Assembly (NCBI GenBank): GCA_003978675.1
Contig: QNYP01000171.1
Location: forward strand, 1-6,975
Length of the DNA: 6,975 bases
Reading direction: 5' to 3'
From: Hydrogenothermus sp.
GTDB taxonomy: Bacteria > Aquificota > Aquificia > Aquificales > Hydrogenothermaceae
Positions 1 to 6,826 of this stretch are shown here, in pieces. How positions within the stretch are numbered: position 1 is the stretch's first letter; each line of letters opens with the position of its first letter. The translations under genes were made by a program, and so were the position numbers. The notes beneath the pieces are model-generated. The model made no database searches. It saw only the letters and a list, made by a program, of their open reading frames with translations, and was not told the DNA's origin.

Positions 1-274
1 TTTTTTTCTTCATTTGTTCCATAATATTTTTTCATTCTTTCGTCTTCTTGTGCATGTTTTTTCATATACCTAAAGACCCATATAAGAACACCTATTAATA
101 TAGACCAACCTATAATATGGATGAAGGAAAATATACTGCTATGCAGGGTATTATCCATTTTATAGGTTGGTCTATATTAATAGGTGTTCTTATATGGGTC
201 TTTAGGTATATGAAAAAACATGCACAAGAAGACGAAAGAATGAAAAAATATTATGGAACAAATGAAGAAAAAAA
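1..274. repeat. Terminal perfect inverted repeat (115-bp arms, 44-nt loop), probable amplification or assembly chimera
   Basis: Bases 1-115 are the exact reverse complement of 160-274, and the pairing stops at 116/159. The left arm begins at the first base of the window. The right arm is the coding sequence of a small membrane protein gene, so the left arm is simply that gene copied backwards; it has no coding logic of its own. Natural hairpins of this size with perfect arms are rare. A second structure of the same kind sits at the other end of the window. I infer a strand-switch chimera (as in multiple displacement amplification) or a contig-end misassembly, with the false junction at about 115/116. 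Sequence 1-115 should not be trusted as the native neighbour of this locus. Confidence 0.93.
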
Positions 275-284
275 GAATGACTAA
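117..284 (+). CDS. Small single-pass membrane protein, 55 aa, start uncertain
   Basis: An open frame from ATG at 117 to TAA at 282-284 encodes 55 residues; a second ATG at 141 would give 47. Residues about 10-29 form one hydrophobic helix containing GWSILIGVLIWVF. A basic and acidic, lysine-rich tail follows (RYMKKHAQEDERMKKYYG, then NEEKKND), which predicts a cytoplasmic C-terminus. The stop codon overlaps that of convergent thiE by two bases (CTAA at 281-284), a typical tight gene junction that supports a real gene. The family is not recognised. The shape resembles small oxidase-associated subunits of the CcoQ/FixQ kind, but that is only a resemblance. The 117 ATG lies two bases after the inverted-repeat junction, so the native start and ribosome site may be lost. 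For the 141 ATG, GAAGG at 123-127 is a weak, distant candidate site. Confidence 0.6.
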   Translation: MDEGKYTAMQGIIHFIGWSILIGVLIWVFRYMKKHAQEDERMKKYYGTNEEKKND

Positions 285-901
285 TAGTTCTTTACTTTTT
301 CTTTCAGATTTTTAGTGTTTTCTTCTATATTTTCTCCTGCAAAGATAGCAGAAACTACAGCAACTCCACTACATCCTGTTTTTAAAACTTCATCAATATT
401 ATTTTCATTTATACCTCCAATTGCTACGACAGGTTGAAGGGATATTTTTACCGCTTTTTTTAGCTTTTCTAATCCAGCTACTTTTGCATCTTCTTTTGTG
501 TTTGTTGGGAAAATCGAGCCAAACCCGATATAATCAACAGGTAATTTATTTGCTTCTTCTACATGCTTTAAATTTTTTGTTGATAGTCCAAGTATTTTGT
601 TATTTCCTATAAGCTTTCTAACGTATAAAACAGGAATATCTTCCTGTCCTACATGAACACCATCTGCATCTACTGCAAGGGCAATATCCACTCTATCATT
701 TATTATTAATGGAACATCATATTTAATACATAATTTTTTTAAAGCAATAGCTTCTTCTATCATATCTTTGGCATCTTTCTTCTTAGCTCTATATTGGATT
801 ATGTCAACACCAGATTTTAATGCTTTTTCTACCTTTTTAGTAAAATCTTCTTTTAAAAGGTTTTCATCTGTTATTGCATATAAAACTTTTTTCTCAAACA
901 A
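281..901 (-). CDS. thiE: Thiamine phosphate synthase (ThiE)
   Basis: This 206-residue protein has the full length of the family. ThiE joins the pyrimidine HMP-PP to the thiazole phosphate to give thiamine monophosphate in the cytoplasm. It is a TIM barrel, and the expected motifs appear in order: YAITD (8-12), IIQYRAK (34-40, phosphate and pyrimidine binding), IINDR (66-70), DGVHVGQED (80-88), GLSTKN (105-110), DYIGFGSIFPTNTK (123-136), VVAIGGI (158-164) and GVAVVSAI (179-186). The start is TTG at 899-901, chosen because GAGGAG lies 7 nt upstream and the protein then begins right before the first strand. No other thiamine genes are visible. The 57 nt between this start and the tRNA are too short for a TPP riboswitch. 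The stop overlaps that of the convergent small gene. A promoter of its own is not obvious; transcription could come through from the cytochrome gene across the antisense of the tRNA. Confidence 0.96.
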   Translation of the reverse strand: MFEKKVLYAITDENLLKEDFTKKVEKALKSGVDIIQYRAKKKDAKDMIEEAIALKKLCIKYDVPLIINDRVDIALAVDADGVHVGQEDIPVLYVRKLIGNNKILGLSTKNLKHVEEANKLPVDYIGFGSIFPTNTKEDAKVAGLEKLKKAVKISLQPVVAIGGINENNIDEVLKTGCSGVAVVSAIFAGENIEENTKNLKEKVKNY

Positions 902-908
902 GTCCTAT

Positions 909-914
909 CTCCTC
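909..914 (-). promoter_or_regulatory. Ribosome binding site of thiE, supports the TTG start
   Basis: The minus strand reads GAGGAG, then 7 nt, then TTG at 899-901. This strong Shine-Dalgarno match at ideal spacing selects the TTG codon as the start; the next methionine codon in frame would delete the first strand of the barrel. Confidence 0.8.
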
Positions 915-916
915 TT

Positions 917-944
917 TTGAAATTTTTACTAATTAGTATATAAT
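917..944 (+). promoter_or_regulatory. Sigma-70-type promoter of tRNA-Ser
   Basis: TTGAAA at 917-922 and TATAAT at 939-944 are separated by 16 bp, close to the consensus -35 and -10 boxes. Transcription would begin near 951, leaving a 5' leader of a few bases before the mature tRNA at 959. The -35 box sits just beside the divergent thiE ribosome binding site. The spacer contains the 12-bp palindrome TACTAATTAGTA (927-938), which may be chance in such AT-rich DNA. No convincing minus-strand promoter for thiE was found in the same interval. Confidence 0.65.
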
Positions 945-958
945 ATATAAACTCTTAA

Positions 959-1054
<96 letters not shown>

Positions 1055-1057
1055 AAT

Positions 1058-3472
1058 TTACTTTCTTTTTCTAAACCAATATATGACTCCTCCTATACCA
1101 GCTATAACTAAAATAAAACCTCCTATTTGTACCCAAGCTCCAATTAATAATAATTTATGTAATATACTGTTATGTGTTTCTTTATCTATTTTTATGCCTG
1201 TTGTTTCTTTTATGTGGGTTAGTAAGCTAACTGCAAGGTCTTGTTTTGGTATTTCCTGGTGGCAAGATATACATACTCCCCTTCTATCCAGTTTTGCCCT
1301 TTCTTCATTATTTAAAGGTCTAGAAGCTGTAAAGTGATGTCCTACTGTTTGAAGTTGTTTTCCTGTTTCTGAAACAAATCTAGACCAGTCGTATTTCAAG
1401 TTTGGTATTGCATTTGTTTGTTTTTGGAAAATAGAAGGTATTACTCTACCATCTGCAGTAGTTAAATCTACAATATAAGGCTTTGAAGGGTCTGCATATA
1501 TTTTTCCTTCTTCTATTCCATATCCCATAGCAACAGGATTTGTATGGCAACTTTCACAACTCCTTGCTTCTTTTTGAACTGTATGGGGATGAACTGGAGA
1601 TATATCAATAGCTAGTTGTCCTTCTTTACCTGCTCCTTCTATATTTGGAATTTTAAATATATGGTTTTTTAGTAGAACTTTTCCATCTTTCCCTATTACT
1701 GTAACTGTTGTTTGACAGCCGGGCATAGCTGGAGAAATTCTATGCTCTCCGTTTACTGCAAGAGGTGGGTTTTCCCATCTTAAATAGCTTCTACTTTCTA
1801 TAATTTTTCCTTCAATTGCATATTTCTTATACTCTTTTCTAGCATCTGCAGTTAATCCATTTTCATCATGTGCATGTCCCATTGCTAGCCAATCTGGATG
1901 TGTTTCTCCTTTTGAGTAATCTATTTTTATATGGCATCCATAACACTGTGGTGCCCATGTGGCATGGCAAGTATAACATTCCATTTTATTTATATGAGCT
2001 TCAATATGAACCATTGCAACCATAGCTTCATCATTTAGCTTTCCTTCTTCAACAAGCTTTTTTAGAGGAGTTAATTCAATATCTTTTCCCCCAGCTGTAT
2101 AGATAATTACTTTATCTCCTTTTCTAACCACATTTCCAAAAGGATTTCCTCTTGCAGTTAATAAATATCCATCTTCTACAGGGTAAACAGTTCCTTTTTT
2201 CATGTAATTTAAAAGCTGGAAAACTACTCCTCTAGGCTTTCCTTGTTTTGGAACATTTCCATCTATTTCATCTCCATATCCTAATGGAAGTTCCCAAGGA
2301 TACTTTTTAGGTGTTCCATGGCAGTCTTCACATTCTATTTCTACTGCAGCTAAATTTGTTCCAACAAGTGTTCCATCACTATGAACATCGTTGCTAGTGT
2401 GGCAGTCTTGACAAAGCATTCCTTTTTTTAGATGAACATCTGCATGTAGATGCAGATAATATTTTGTGTGTAATTTAGGCTGAGATGAACCATCATCAGC
2501 AAAAGGTGAATTATAAGCGGTTTCCATTAACCCCTGATAAGATACCCCTATTCTTTTACCTCTATTGTGGCATGTGGTACATGTTTCTACTGGAATACCT
2601 GAATAGGTTAAACCATGTATTTTTACTTTTGCTTCTCTTGTAGCTTGTATTTGGTGAGTTAGTAAATGTCCCCTTTCATTTTTAGGGATTGTAGGGTCAT
2701 TTCCTTCATAAAATCCTTCATTTGAATAAGGAATATGGCAGGCAGAACATCCCATCCCTCTAAAATCGCCTCTTTTTTGTCTTCCTTTATTTCCTGTGTG
2801 GCATCTCTGGCATTCTTGTCTTAGGTATGTATAAACTGCAAGTTGTGGATTTTTTTCAACTTCTTTTGCAGTTGGTGCTTTTGGTAATGTAGTCATTTTT
2901 TTTGGAAAAACCTGTGGTTCTAGTTTTTTTAATTCTTCCATGTATTTTTTATACTGCTTAGTTCCAAGAGTTTCATGAATATCTAAAGTTTTTACATCAT
3001 AGTTTCCAATATCGTGTTTATAACCATTTAATCCCCCAAATCCCCATAAAGTCCCCTGTATTTTTCCAGCTTCTGTAAACATCAAAGATGTATACTGAGT
3101 TCTTACTTGCTCTTGATGGCACATTCCACAGGTATATTTATTTATCCAGGGACTTCCTGGGTCAGGATAAAAGTTTTGAGGTCCTTTAATAATTCCGTGG
3201 TCTGTTTTTAAACCTTCTAAAAATGCTTTTATTGAACCTTTATGAGCTTCCTCTTTAGTTGTAGCTTTTGGATTTCCACCATGGCAAACTATACAGCTAT
3301 TTTGTGGATATCCTGCCAACTCTGCAATATGGAAAATTTCCTTCATCATTTTAGAATTTGGGTCTCTAATATCTTCTATACCATTGTGGCAATTTAGACA
3401 GTTGTTTTGTATAGTGGCTTGAGAAGGAAAAGAAATAAAAAAGAAAATGAGGAAAATCCTCAAAAATATCAT
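1058..3472 (-). CDS. Twelve-haem c-type cytochrome with signal peptide and C-terminal membrane anchor
   Basis: The 804-residue protein has 12 CXXCH haem c motifs, with first cysteines at 25, 60, 115, 221, 242, 298, 354, 381, 499, 510, 639 and 734. A signal peptide (1-19, likely cut after SQA) and a C-terminal helix (about 774-800) ending in basic RKRK predict a body outside the cytoplasmic membrane held by a C-terminal anchor. There are 27 further histidines, enough for bis-histidine ligation of all haems. Haems 9 and 10 are only 11 residues apart. Two haem-free stretches (386-498 and 515-638) may be folded inserts; the second contains a lone cysteine, C586. The role is probably electron transfer or reduction of a small inorganic substrate; neither substrate nor exact family is recognised, and the length and haem count exceed octahaem enzymes of the nitrite or tetrathionate type. 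The ATG start has GAGG (3481-3484) 8 nt upstream. It follows ilvE by 36 nt, probably in one operon. Haem c maturation genes must lie elsewhere. Confidence 0.92.
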   Translation of the reverse strand: MIFLRIFLIFFFISFPSQATIQNNCLNCHNGIEDIRDPNSKMMKEIFHIAELAGYPQNSCIVCHGGNPKATTKEEAHKGSIKAFLEGLKTDHGIIKGPQNFYPDPGSPWINKYTCGMCHQEQVRTQYTSLMFTEAGKIQGTLWGFGGLNGYKHDIGNYDVKTLDIHETLGTKQYKKYMEELKKLEPQVFPKKMTTLPKAPTAKEVEKNPQLAVYTYLRQECQRCHTGNKGRQKRGDFRGMGCSACHIPYSNEGFYEGNDPTIPKNERGHLLTHQIQATREAKVKIHGLTYSGIPVETCTTCHNRGKRIGVSYQGLMETAYNSPFADDGSSQPKLHTKYYLHLHADVHLKKGMLCQDCHTSNDVHSDGTLVGTNLAAVEIECEDCHGTPKKYPWELPLGYGDEIDGNVPKQGKPRGVVFQLLNYMKKGTVYPVEDGYLLTARGNPFGNVVRKGDKVIIYTAGGKDIELTPLKKLVEEGKLNDEAMVAMVHIEAHINKMECYTCHATWAPQCYGCHIKIDYSKGETHPDWLAMGHAHDENGLTADARKEYKKYAIEGKIIESRSYLRWENPPLAVNGEHRISPAMPGCQTTVTVIGKDGKVLLKNHIFKIPNIEGAGKEGQLAIDISPVHPHTVQKEARSCESCHTNPVAMGYGIEEGKIYADPSKPYIVDLTTADGRVIPSIFQKQTNAIPNLKYDWSRFVSETGKQLQTVGHHFTASRPLNNEERAKLDRRGVCISCHQEIPKQDLAVSLLTHIKETTGIKIDKETHNSILHKLLLIGAWVQIGGFILVIAGIGGVIYWFRKRK

Positions 3473-3508
3473 TTTTAAAACCTCAAAAGGATGTTGTAAT
3501 TAAACAAA

Positions 3509-4414
3509 CTATATCTCTTCTACCCAATGTCTGTATTTTTCTATTTTTCCTCTAACTGCATCAAAATAAACTTTTTGGATTTCTTTAGTTATCTTCCCAG
3601 GTTTACCATCACCTATTTTTCTATTATCTATCTCAACAACTGGAGAAATTTGTGCCCCTGTTCCACAGAAAAATACTTCATCTGCTATATAAAGTTCTGT
3701 TCTTGTTATACTTCTTTCAATTACTTCATAGCCTAAATCTTTTGCTATTACCATAACTGCCCATCTTGTAATTCCTTCTAAGATGTCATCAGAAACAGGA
3801 GGAGTTATTAATTTCCCATCTCTAACTATAAAAATGTTTTCTGCAGAACCTTCTGAAACATAACCATTTTTGTTTAAAACAATTGCTTCATCTGCTCCTG
3901 CAAGGATTGCTTCTGTTTTTGCAAATGCACTATTTACGTAGGCTCCTGCAACTTTTAATCTAGGTGGAATCATATTGTCGTATAATCTAGTCCAAGATGA
4001 AACTATTGCTTTTGTTCCTTTTTCTATATCTATATAATCTCCAAGAGGGTAAAGATAAATTGCTATTTTTGCATTATATCCAATTAGCTTTGGTCCTATG
4101 GCTGTATCTGAAAAGTAGACTATAGGTCTGATATAAATATCGCTTTTTATGTTATTTTTTCTTATAAGTTCTTTAGTTATCTCAACTAGTTCATCAATAC
4201 TTTCATCAATTTCCATATTTAAAACTTTCATGTTTTTGAATAATCTTTCGTAATGCTGTTTAAAAAATAAAGCAAACATTTTATCTGTTTCTTTATCGTA
4301 ATATGCTCTTATACCTTCAAAAATAGCTGTTCCATAGTGAAAAGAGTTTGTTTTTATACTTATTTTTGCTTCTTCTTCTGGAACAATTTTCCCTTCAAAA
4401 TAAACGTATTCCAA
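3509..4414 (-). CDS. ilvE: Branched-chain amino acid aminotransferase (IlvE), PLP-dependent fold type IV
   Basis: The 301-residue cytoplasmic enzyme has the usual family length. It transfers the amino group between glutamate and the 2-oxo acids of valine, leucine and isoleucine. Visible family features are the N-terminal YFEG (5-8), HYGTAIFEGIRAY (26-38), YIRPIVY (94-100), the PLP-binding lysine K154 in PRLKVAGAYVNS (151-162), VSEGSAENIF (186-195, cofactor phosphate contact), ILEGITR (211-217) and DEVFFCGTGAQISPV (245-259). The combination matches IlvE better than D-amino acid transaminase or aminodeoxychorismate lyase. The start is TTG at 4412-4414, fixed by AAGGAGGT 7 nt upstream. It begins 13 nt after the gyrB stop and ends 36 nt before the cytochrome gene, so it is probably transcribed and translated from a gyrB operon. 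Confidence 0.95.
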   Translation of the reverse strand: MEYVYFEGKIVPEEEAKISIKTNSFHYGTAIFEGIRAYYDKETDKMFALFFKQHYERLFKNMKVLNMEIDESIDELVEITKELIRKNNIKSDIYIRPIVYFSDTAIGPKLIGYNAKIAIYLYPLGDYIDIEKGTKAIVSSWTRLYDNMIPPRLKVAGAYVNSAFAKTEAILAGADEAIVLNKNGYVSEGSAENIFIVRDGKLITPPVSDDILEGITRWAVMVIAKDLGYEVIERSITRTELYIADEVFFCGTGAQISPVVEIDNRKIGDGKPGKITKEIQKVYFDAVRGKIEKYRHWVEEI

Positions 4415-4421
4415 AGTTTCT

Positions 4422-4429
4422 ACCTCCTT
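4422..4429 (-). promoter_or_regulatory. Ribosome binding site of ilvE, overlaps the gyrB stop codon
   Basis: The minus strand reads AAGGAGGT, a full anti-16S match, 7 nt before the TTG start at 4412-4414. It overlaps the first two bases of the gyrB stop TAA (4428-4430), an arrangement suited to coupled translation of gyrB and ilvE. Confidence 0.85.
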
Positions 4430-6527
4430 ATATATCTAAATTTCTAACCTCTTTTGCATACTTCATTATAAATTCTTTTCTAGGCTCTACTTTCTCTCCC
4501 ATTAGTATTGAAAATACTTCATCTGCCAATGCTGCATCTTCTAGAGTAACTTGTAGTAATCTTCTTGTCTTTGGATTCATTGTTGTTTCCCATAGTTGTT
4601 CTGGGTTCATTTCCCCAAGACCTTTGTATCTTTGGATTTCTACCCCATTTAATCCAGTATTCCATATTAAATCAAATAGCTCTTCAAAGTCATTGACCTC
4701 TGTTTTTCCTTGTTTTGTATTTACGGTAATCGGTAAGTTTCCAACAATTTCTCTTAATTCTTTATCTAGTTCTAAAAGCCTTCTGTAAGCATAAAGAGTT
4801 AAAAAGTCTGAATCTACCTTTGTTGAAACTTTTCCAAATTTTTCTTTTTTATCAAAGAATATATCAAAAGCCCCTTCAAACTGGTCTTTTTCATAATAAA
4901 CTTCATAATTTGGTAAAAGCTCTTTTGCCTTTTCAACTATTTGTTTAACTCTTTCTTCCTCAACTACATCATCTTCAGTTATTCCAAGTTTTAAAATTGT
5001 ATCTACTACGTCTTTATCTCTTTTCTTAATAAGACTTTTCTTTAAATCTGCATATTCCTTTGCTTTTTTGGCAAGTTCTTTTATTTCTAGTTTTGTTAAA
5101 TTTTTACCTTCAATTTGAAAATCATCAGAAGCAAAATCTATTATTATTCTTGCTAGCTCTTCATCGTCTTTTACATAAATGGTAGTCCTTCCTTTTTTTA
5201 ATCTGTATAAAGGTGGTTGAGCTATGTATAAAAATCCATTTTCTATTAGTTGTGGGAAATATCTGTAAAATAGTGTTAAAAGAAGAGTTGTAATATGTGC
5301 TCCGTCAACGTCTGCGTCTGCCATTAATATTATTTTATGGTATCTAAGCTTAGATAAATCAAATCCTTCTTCATCATCTTCTACATTTAAGCCTATTCCT
5401 GTTCCTATTGCATTTATTATTGAACGGATTTCCTCATTTGATAGAATTTTATCTATTCTTGCTTTTTCTACATTTAAGATTTTACCTTTTAGTGGAAGTA
5501 TTGCCTGATGTATTCTATCTCTTCCCTGTTTTGCCGAACCTCCTGCAGATTCACCCTCAACTATAAATAATTCACATTTTTCAGGGTCTTTTTCAGAGCA
5601 GTCTGCAAGTTTTCCCGGTAATGAGGTGTCTTCTAAAAATGATTTTCTTCTTGAAACTTCTTTTGCTTTTCTAGCTGCTTCTCTTGCTATTGCTGCTTCT
5701 ATTGCTTTTTCTGCAATTTTTACAGCTATATCTTTGTTTTTATCAAAATATTCAAGCAGTGCATCTCCAACAACAGATTCAACAATCTTTTTAACTTCTT
5801 GGTTTCCAAGTTTAGATTTTGTTTGTCCTTCAAATTGAGGTTCTGGAACTTTTACAGATATTACTGCAGTTAAACCTTCCCTTAAATCTTCCCCTTTTAC
5901 TCCACTTTTTAACTCTTTAGGAAGCCTCATATTAGATAAAGTTTTATTCATAGCTTTTGTTAAAGCAGTTCTAAAACCAGAAACATGAGTCCCTCCTTCT
6001 ACTGTTTTAATGTTGTTTACAAAACTTTCAACAACTTCGTTATAACTTTTTGTGTATTGAAATGCAACTTCTACTAAAACTCTGTCTTTTTTATCTTTTA
6101 TATAAATAATTTCATTAAATAAAGGATCCTTTGCCTGATTTAAAACTTTTACAAAGTCTTTTATTCCTTCTAAATATAAAAATTCTTCTTCTAAATCTTT
6201 TCTTTCATCTTTTACATAGAATCTAACGCTTGAGTTTAAAAATGCTAACTCTCTTAATCTTTTTGCAATAGTGTCATATTTAAATTTAACAGTTTCAAAA
6301 ATCTGATCATCTGGCATAAATGTTACTTTAGTCCCTGTTCTTTTAGTTTCTCCAACTACTTTTAGGTCAGTAATAGGTTTTCCATATTCATATTCTTGTC
6401 TGTAAACTTTTCCATCTCTGTAAACTTCAACAACAAGCCATTTTGATAATGCATTAACTACAGATGCACCAACCCCGTGCAATCCTCCTGAATACTCATA
6501 GGCTTTTTTAGAAAACTTTCCTCCTGC
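4428..6527 (-). CDS. gyrB: DNA gyrase subunit B, main part downstream of a frameshift
   Basis: GyrB is the ATPase and strand-passage subunit of gyrase, working with GyrA to introduce negative supercoils. This frame runs from the GCA codon at 6525-6527 (A-GGKFSKKAYEYSGG, 15 residues) into 684 residues counted from the TTG at 6480-6482, which is an internal leucine and not a real start. Numbered from that leucine: HGVGASVVNALS (2-13), EGGTH (162-166), the QTK loop PEPQFEGQTKSKLGN (213-227), TOPRIM IVEGESAGGSA (307-317) with catalytic E309, metal-binding DADVDGAH (388-395), and RYKGLGEMNPEQLWETTMNP (618-637) at the C-terminus. LPLKGKILNVEKAR (329-342) suits GyrB. About 180 residues separate the second TOPRIM motif region from RYKGLGEM, as in long, E. 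coli-type GyrB. Joined to the N-terminal piece the protein would be about 800 residues, against 804 in E. coli. ParE is less likely. Confidence 0.95.
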   Translation of the reverse strand, partial: AGGKFSKKAYEYSGGLHGVGASVVNALSKWLVVEVYRDGKVYRQEYEYGKPITDLKVVGETKRTGTKVTFMPDDQIFETVKFKYDTIAKRLRELAFLNSSVRFYVKDERKDLEEEFLYLEGIKDFVKVLNQAKDPLFNEIIYIKDKKDRVLVEVAFQYTKSYNEVVESFVNNIKTVEGGTHVSGFRTALTKAMNKTLSNMRLPKELKSGVKGEDLREGLTAVISVKVPEPQFEGQTKSKLGNQEVKKIVESVVGDALLEYFDKNKDIAVKIAEKAIEAAIAREAARKAKEVSRRKSFLEDTSLPGKLADCSEKDPEKCELFIVEGESAGGSAKQGRDRIHQAILPLKGKILNVEKARIDKILSNEEIRSIINAIGTGIGLNVEDDEEGFDLSKLRYHKIILMADADVDGAHITTLLLTLFYRYFPQLIENGFLYIAQPPLYRLKKGRTTIYVKDDEELARIIIDFASDDFQIEGKNLTKLEIKELAKKAKEYADLKKSLIKKRDKDVVDTILKLGITEDDVVEEERVKQIVEKAKELLPNYEVYYEKDQFEGAFDIFFDKKEKFGKVSTKVDSDFLTLYAYRRLLELDKELREIVGNLPITVNTKQGKTEVNDFEELFDLIWNTGLNGVEIQRYKGLGEMNPEQLWETTMNPKTRRLLQVTLEDAALADEVFSILMGEKVEPRKEFIMKYAKEVRNLDI

Positions 6528-6534
6528 GTCTAGT
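6525..6534 (-). other. Frameshift in gyrB: apparent 5-nt loss at the inverted-repeat boundary
   Basis: Between the Thr codon (6532-6534) and the Ala codon (6525-6527) there are 4 nt, AGAC. The conserved GyrB segment here is T-x-L-[H/G]-A-G-G-K-F, which needs 9 nt. Loss of 5 nt therefore accounts exactly for the change of frame; for example, AGA-CTT-CAC minus CTTCA leaves AGAC. The identity of the lost bases is inferred. The gap lies precisely where the 149-bp repeat arm begins, which suggests an amplification or assembly scar and not decay of an essential gene. Confidence 0.8.
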
Positions 6535-6826
6535 AAACACCATTTCTACAGCAGGTCTTCCAGTTTTAGGATGTATATCAACAGGAATACCTCTACCGTC
6601 GTCTTCTACAGTTATTGAACCATCTTCATGTATAATCACAGATATATTTTTGGCATAACCAGCCATTGCTTCGTCAACAGCATTATCAACAAGTTCCCAG
6701 ACTAAATGATGAAGTCCCCTTTCACCAATATCTCCAATATACATAGCAGGTCTTGCACGAACATGATCAAGACCTTCAACTACATCAATTGCTTCAGCTC
6801 CATAATCTATTTGTTTTTTTTCTTCT
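6528..6826 (-). CDS. gyrB: DNA gyrase subunit B, N-terminal ATPase piece (start missing, frame broken at its end)
   Basis: The reading frame from 6825 to 6532 encodes the start of the GHKL ATPase domain. Residues EEKKQIDYGAEAIDVVEGLD open it, followed by HVRARPAMYIGDIGERG; the first ATG in frame (6742-6744) is the methionine of that PAMYIGD motif and not the native start. ATP-site motifs are WELVDNAVDEAMAG (general-base Glu, Mg-binding Asn) and VEDDGRGIPVDIHPKTGRP. Native sequence ends at AVEMVFT (threonine codon 6532-6534). The next residues, RRRRKVF and then a stop at 6508-6510, are out-of-frame reading of the next GyrB segment. Upstream, similarity ends at the inverted-repeat junction (6826/6827), so the true start codon and promoter are absent. 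Only a few N-terminal residues seem to be lost. Confidence 0.92.

Noticed and set aside
1..274. Large hairpin as a transcription terminator, transposon end or phage-type hairpin telomere
   Set aside because: The arms are coding sequence and its exact reverse copy, there is no T-run, no transposase and no target duplication; a matching structure at the other end favours a technical origin.
421..612. 63-residue plus-strand open frame
   Set aside because: It lies entirely inside thiE on the other strand, has no ribosome site and is a run of leucine-rich antisense codons.
902..958. TPP riboswitch upstream of thiE
   Set aside because: Only 57 nt lie between thiE and the tRNA, too few for the aptamer, and the conserved CUGAGA core is not present.
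3527..3736. 69-residue plus-strand open frame
   Set aside because: Antisense shadow of the ilvE C-terminus, no ribosome site, no domain.
4348..4788. 146-residue plus-strand open frame
   Set aside because: Spans antisense of the ilvE start and gyrB end; serine and phenylalanine-rich composition is that of reversed lysine-rich coding sequence.
5626..5838. 70-residue plus-strand open frame
   Set aside because: Antisense to the conserved gyrB QTK-loop region.
6480..6482. TTG at 6480-6482 as the gyrB start
   Set aside because: The codon is the leucine of the conserved GGLHGVG motif and the conserved frame continues upstream to 6527.
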